This document shows positions 61,133-64,000 of a stretch of DNA of 64,000 bases, piece by piece (positions within the stretch are counted from its first letter, which is position 1; the number at the start of each line of letters is the position of its first letter). A program made the position numbers and the translations under genes. The DNA lies in contig PBSN01000008.1 in NCBI GenBank assembly GCA_002726235.1, forward strand, positions 98,659 through 162,658, given 5' to 3'. Under the pieces are notes generated by a model that was not told where the DNA came from, ran no database searches, and saw nothing but the letters and a program-made list of their open reading frames with translations. This DNA comes from Nitrospiraceae bacterium (GTDB taxonomy: Bacteria > Nitrospirota > Nitrospiria > Nitrospirales > UBA2166).

Positions 61133-62095
61133 TCAGGCTACGACTGAGTGAGTGGCCTTGCCTTGCAGTGCTGCGAGCGCATTTTCCGCAGACATCTGAG
61201 CTTGTCGCTGTACTGTTTCTTCTGTGCGAGATCCCGCGCGTGCTGTCATAATCACATTATCCAATTCAAGGAATAAGTGGCCAAGCGGTGGTTCTGGTGT
61301 GTGGATGTCAAAGGCCACACCGCGGATTCGTTTGGCCTTGAGTGCTTCATAAACCGCATCTTCGTCAATAAACTCCAAGCTAGAGGCATTAATCAAAAAT
61401 GCACCTGGTTTCATGCGATGAACACGTTCCCGGGTGAGAAACCCAACTGTATCGGGTCCAAGGTTAAGGTGTATGGTGACGAAATCGGATTCTTTCAGGA
61501 GTTGATTTGCAAGGACATATTCAATGCCATGCTGCTCTGCAAACTTCTCATCTGGGCGATGGTCAAACCCCTGTACGTTCATACCGATTGCCACGGCTCG
61601 TTTTGCAACCTCTTTCCCGCATCGTCCGACGCCAATAATTCCTAGGGTTTTCCCCATAACCTCGATTCCCGTGGGTTGTGTCCATTTTTGTCTTCGAATA
61701 TCAAGGTCCATGCGAGGGACGTTTCGTGCAAGACCCAACATGAGAGCGATTGTCAATTCTGCCACCGATATCTGATGGACTCCAGGAGTAAATGTCACCA
61801 CGATTCCGCGTTCCCTTGCCATATCCATATCAATACTGTCGACGGAGACTCCAAACTTTGAAATCACCTTGAGGTCTCTGGCCTGCTCGATAATCCGGCG
61901 ACTGATCGGTTCTTCTCCTGCGATCAATGCAATTGCGCCATCGAGAAGAGCAACGATTTCATCTTCACTGAGATCTCGGCGCAACGAGTTCTGAACAATC
62001 TCATACCCGGCTGCTTGGAGTACTTGGATTGGTTTATCACCCGCTTCGGTGAAGAGAGCTGGCAGAATGACAATTCTATTTGCGAGTGTGGTCAT
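61133..62095 (-). CDS. D-2-hydroxyacid dehydrogenase family protein lacking catalytic Arg and His
   Basis: 320 residues, SerA-like. NAD site LGIIGVGRCGKEV and the N-terminal ISKFGVSVDSID are normal. Catalytic positions are not: the Arg of NxSRG is replaced (NASSLEF, Ser239), and the His of the TPHIG motif is replaced (MTARAGSRT, Arg286). Glu268 (HTPEPP) is kept. Both sides are in one open frame, so this is not a frameshift artefact. It may bind NAD or substrate without the usual reaction, or use another mechanism. Annotating it as 3-phosphoglycerate dehydrogenase would be unsafe. Confidence 0.8.
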   Translation of the reverse strand: MTTLANRIVILPALFTEAGDKPIQVLQAAGYEIVQNSLRRDLSEDEIVALLDGAIALIAGEEPISRRIIEQARDLKVISKFGVSVDSIDMDMARERGIVVTFTPGVHQISVAELTIALMLGLARNVPRMDLDIRRQKWTQPTGIEVMGKTLGIIGVGRCGKEVAKRAVAIGMNVQGFDHRPDEKFAEQHGIEYVLANQLLKESDFVTIHLNLGPDTVGFLTRERVHRMKPGAFLINASSLEFIDEDAVYEALKAKRIRGVAFDIHTPEPPLGHLFLELDNVIMTARAGSRTEETVQRQAQMSAENALAALQGKATHSVVA

Positions 62096-62435
62096 ACGAA
62101 TTCAAACTCCTTTCCGATATACTCTAAGGCGCCACGGCAACGGCTTAGGACTGCCCATATGCGTTCTTTACACACCACACCGGCTCTAAGTCTATAACCG
62201 CTTCCGACTAGTGAGCCTGTTAGTATGCCGGGGCTGTCTTCCTAAGCCGAAAACCAGTAAGAACAGCCTCTCAACACGTAATGGAGGGCGCGCAATGGCC
62301 CAGTATAGAGCATTCCAGGGAGAACCTCAACGAAATCTTCCCAGTGCTAGGACCTCTTGCTTGTAAGAGGAACCGCATTTTGCTATGTTGAAGTCTCACT
62401 AGAGCGTTAATACGCGGTGAAAAGGAGGATTCTGT
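62096..62435. other. Divergent intergenic region
   Basis: 340 bases between the dehydrogenase (minus) and hflK (plus). It contains GGGCTGTCTT...AAGAACAGCCT near 62253-62272, an imperfect inverted repeat reminiscent of the short elements elsewhere, but too short to assign. No coding frame was accepted. AAGGAGG is present before hflK. Confidence 0.45.
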
Positions 62436-63461
62436 ATGGCGTGGCAGCAGGGTGATCAATGGGGACAGTCCGATAACCCATTACAGGACATTTTTAAGAA
62501 AGTTGAACGTCTTTTTGGTGGTGGAGGTGGACCTGTTAAGGGGCTGAAAACCATCATTGCATTGGGGTTAATCATTCTATTTTTTGTGTCTGCTTTTTAT
62601 ACCGTGGCACCAGACGAGCAAGGCGTTGTCAAGCGTTTTGGCAAGGTGGTACGAGTCACAAATCCTGGACCGCATTTCCGTGTGCCCGTCATCGAAACAG
62701 TCTATAAACCGCAAGTGACCAAGGTTCATCCCGTTGCCATAGGGTTTCGTCGAGATCCTAGCGGGCGTGCACAGGTGCTGCCACGAGAAGCTTTGATGCT
62801 CACCGGCGATGAAAATATTTTGCAGGTTGAAACGGTCGTCCAATATCGGATTCAGGATGCTGAAGCCTATCTGTTTAACGTTGCGAACGTTGAATCAACC
62901 ATAAAAAAGGGGAGTGAAGCCGCAATTCGTGAAGTGTTAGGAAAAACTCACGTCGATGATGCTCTGACGACTGGGAAACAGGAGATCCAAACCAAAACTC
63001 AGGACATTGCCCAAAAGATCTTGGATAGTTATTCCGCTGGGGTTGAAATTACGACTGTTCAGTTGAAGGATGTCTCGCCGCCCAAGGAAGTTGTTGCAGC
63101 GTTTAAGGATGTAGCCAGCGCAAAGGAGGATCGTGAGCGGCTGATTCGTCAGGCGCAAAGTTATGAAAACGATATTATCCCAAAAGCGAAGGGCCAGGCA
63201 GCTCAAACGGTCAACGAGGCTGAGGCTTTTGCTCAGGCGAGGGTGCAGCGTGCCAAGGGCGAGGGGGATCGATTCGTAAAACAGCTTAAGGAGTACCGTC
63301 GTGGAAAGGATGTGATCCGAAAACGCATCTATATCGAAACGATGGAAGCAATATTACCGAGGATGGACAAAGTCATTATCGAAGGGAAAGTTGCGGATGG
63401 CATCCTTCCCTATCTTCCACTTGGACAAGGGGTGCGAGCGAAAGGTAATGTCGGACAATGA
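62436..63461 (+). CDS. hflK: HflK, FtsH protease modulator
   Basis: 341 residues. Gly-rich N-terminus (GGGGGPVKG), one membrane helix (TIIALGLIILFFVSAFYTV), then a band-7/SPFH domain (DEQGVVKRFGKVVRVTNPGPHF). Family HflK, shorter than E. coli HflK (about 420). With HflC it forms a cage around FtsH that controls degradation of membrane proteins. AAGGAGG lies 11 bases before ATG. Overlaps hflC by four bases. Confidence 0.95.
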   Translation: MAWQQGDQWGQSDNPLQDIFKKVERLFGGGGGPVKGLKTIIALGLIILFFVSAFYTVAPDEQGVVKRFGKVVRVTNPGPHFRVPVIETVYKPQVTKVHPVAIGFRRDPSGRAQVLPREALMLTGDENILQVETVVQYRIQDAEAYLFNVANVESTIKKGSEAAIREVLGKTHVDDALTTGKQEIQTKTQDIAQKILDSYSAGVEITTVQLKDVSPPKEVVAAFKDVASAKEDRERLIRQAQSYENDIIPKAKGQAAQTVNEAEAFAQARVQRAKGEGDRFVKQLKEYRRGKDVIRKRIYIETMEAILPRMDKVIIEGKVADGILPYLPLGQGVRAKGNVGQ

Positions 63462-64000
63462 GTGTGCAGAATATAATTCTTGGCGTTGTTGTAGCCGTCG
63501 TTGTGCTGTTGATGCTGGGAGCCTCACCGTTTTTCGTTGTGGATCTCACCGAGACTGCGATCGTCGTTCGTTTGGGAAAACCGGTCAATACGATCATCGA
63601 GCCTGGGTTAAAGTTTAAGATTCCGTTTGTTGAGGAGGTGCACTATTTTGATAAGCGTCTTCTTGATTACGATGTTCCTCCTCAAGATGTGATTACCCTC
63701 GATAAGAAGACAATTAGGATCGATAACTACGGGAAATGGACGATCCGTGATCCGTTGAAGGTGTATGAAGCATTTCGGACACAACGGAGAGCGCTCAATC
63801 GGCTTGATGATATTATCTATTCTGAGCTTCGCGTTGAGCTTGGGAAACATACGTTGACAGAGATTGTTTCGGAAAGCCGGACTGATCTTATGGCGAAAGT
63901 GACACATGCTGCAGGTGCGAAGGCCTCAGCATATGGCATTGACATTCTTGATGTGCGGATTAAGCGTGCTGATCTCCCAGATCAGAACGAAAAAGCAGTA
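63458..64000 (+). CDS. hflC: HflC, FtsH protease modulator (3' partial)
   Basis: 181 residues are visible; the gene runs off the window end. N-terminal helix (IILGVVVAVVVLLMLGASPFFVV), then SPFH domain (DLTETAIVVRLGKPVN, EPGLKFKIPF). DIRIKRADLP-like DVRIKRADLPDQ near the cut is characteristic. Starts within the last bases of hflK (ATGA). Confidence 0.95.
   Translation, partial: MSVQNIILGVVVAVVVLLMLGASPFFVVDLTETAIVVRLGKPVNTIIEPGLKFKIPFVEEVHYFDKRLLDYDVPPQDVITLDKKTIRIDNYGKWTIRDPLKVYEAFRTQRRALNRLDDIIYSELRVELGKHTLTEIVSESRTDLMAKVTHAAGAKASAYGIDILDVRIKRADLPDQNEKAV

Noticed and set aside
62253-62275. Imperfect inverted repeat before hflK
   Set aside because: Arms are short and lack the core shared by the other elements; too weak to be called a repeat copy.
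1-64000. CRISPR arrays, tRNA or rRNA genes
   Set aside because: I looked for regularly spaced repeats and cloverleaf-like sequences in the gaps and saw none. A computed scan (tRNAscan-type or repeat finder) would be decisive.

Overview
The window looks like a chromosome segment of a Gram-negative bacterium of roughly 50% GC. Outer-membrane biology is well represented (LpxC, MlaA, BamD, a TolC-type protein, an SLBB export protein, several lipoproteins). A multisubunit 2-oxoacid:ferredoxin oxidoreductase suggests reductive carbon metabolism. The mix of this oxidoreductase, an archaeal-type phenylalanyl-tRNA synthetase, TtuA/TtuB and short inverted repeats beginning GGGGCTGTTGAA makes me think of Nitrospirota, perhaps a marine Nitrospira-like lineage. 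That placement is inference from content, not a search.

Layout. 1-5.6 kb: the end of a RecB-like nuclease, a frameshifted TfoX-domain gene, then a minus-strand set (MFS transporter, dCTP deaminase, MlaA lipoprotein) and a DUF1844 gene. 5.7-11.5 kb: an NtrY-like sensor kinase and a response-regulator/LpxC fusion. They are separated by a minus-strand, AT-rich radical SAM gene, and the kinase/regulator junction occurs twice, once on each side of that gene. 11.8-19.7 kb: a tight minus-strand operon def-fmt-htpX-rpe-pheS-pheT-RDD-DUF6122-methyltransferase. 20.1-22.9 kb: three poorly known genes and a D-amino-acid transaminase. 23-29.6 kb: a peptide/nickel-type ABC importer with a VOC protein. 29.8-34 kb: an NHL-repeat protein, ttuB-ttuA, a glycosyltransferase with a LAB_N membrane protein, and two peroxiredoxins. 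34-41 kb: a UvrD-like helicase, uvrB, a TolC-like protein and bamD. 41-47.8 kb: rsmA, a putative aminopeptidase, a PanE fusion, a sirtuin, a thioredoxin-like protein and lipoproteins. 47.8-54.1 kb: trpFBA and a polysaccharide export pair. 54.1-58.4 kb: queF, a small MTHFR-C-like protein and the oxidoreductase operon. 58.4-64 kb: zinc-ribbon genes, two transposase remnants, a CO-dehydrogenase-beta-like gene, a 2-hydroxyacid dehydrogenase lacking catalytic residues, and hflK-hflC (cut by the window end).

The most interesting locus is 5.7-11.5 kb. A membrane histidine kinase sits next to LpxC, the committed enzyme of lipid A synthesis, and LpxC carries its own phosphorylatable receiver domain. 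This would be a direct two-component control of lipid A synthesis without transcription. The locus was later split by an insertion-like event that left a decayed second copy of the kinase 3' end. No CRISPR array, tRNA, rRNA or intact insertion sequence was seen.
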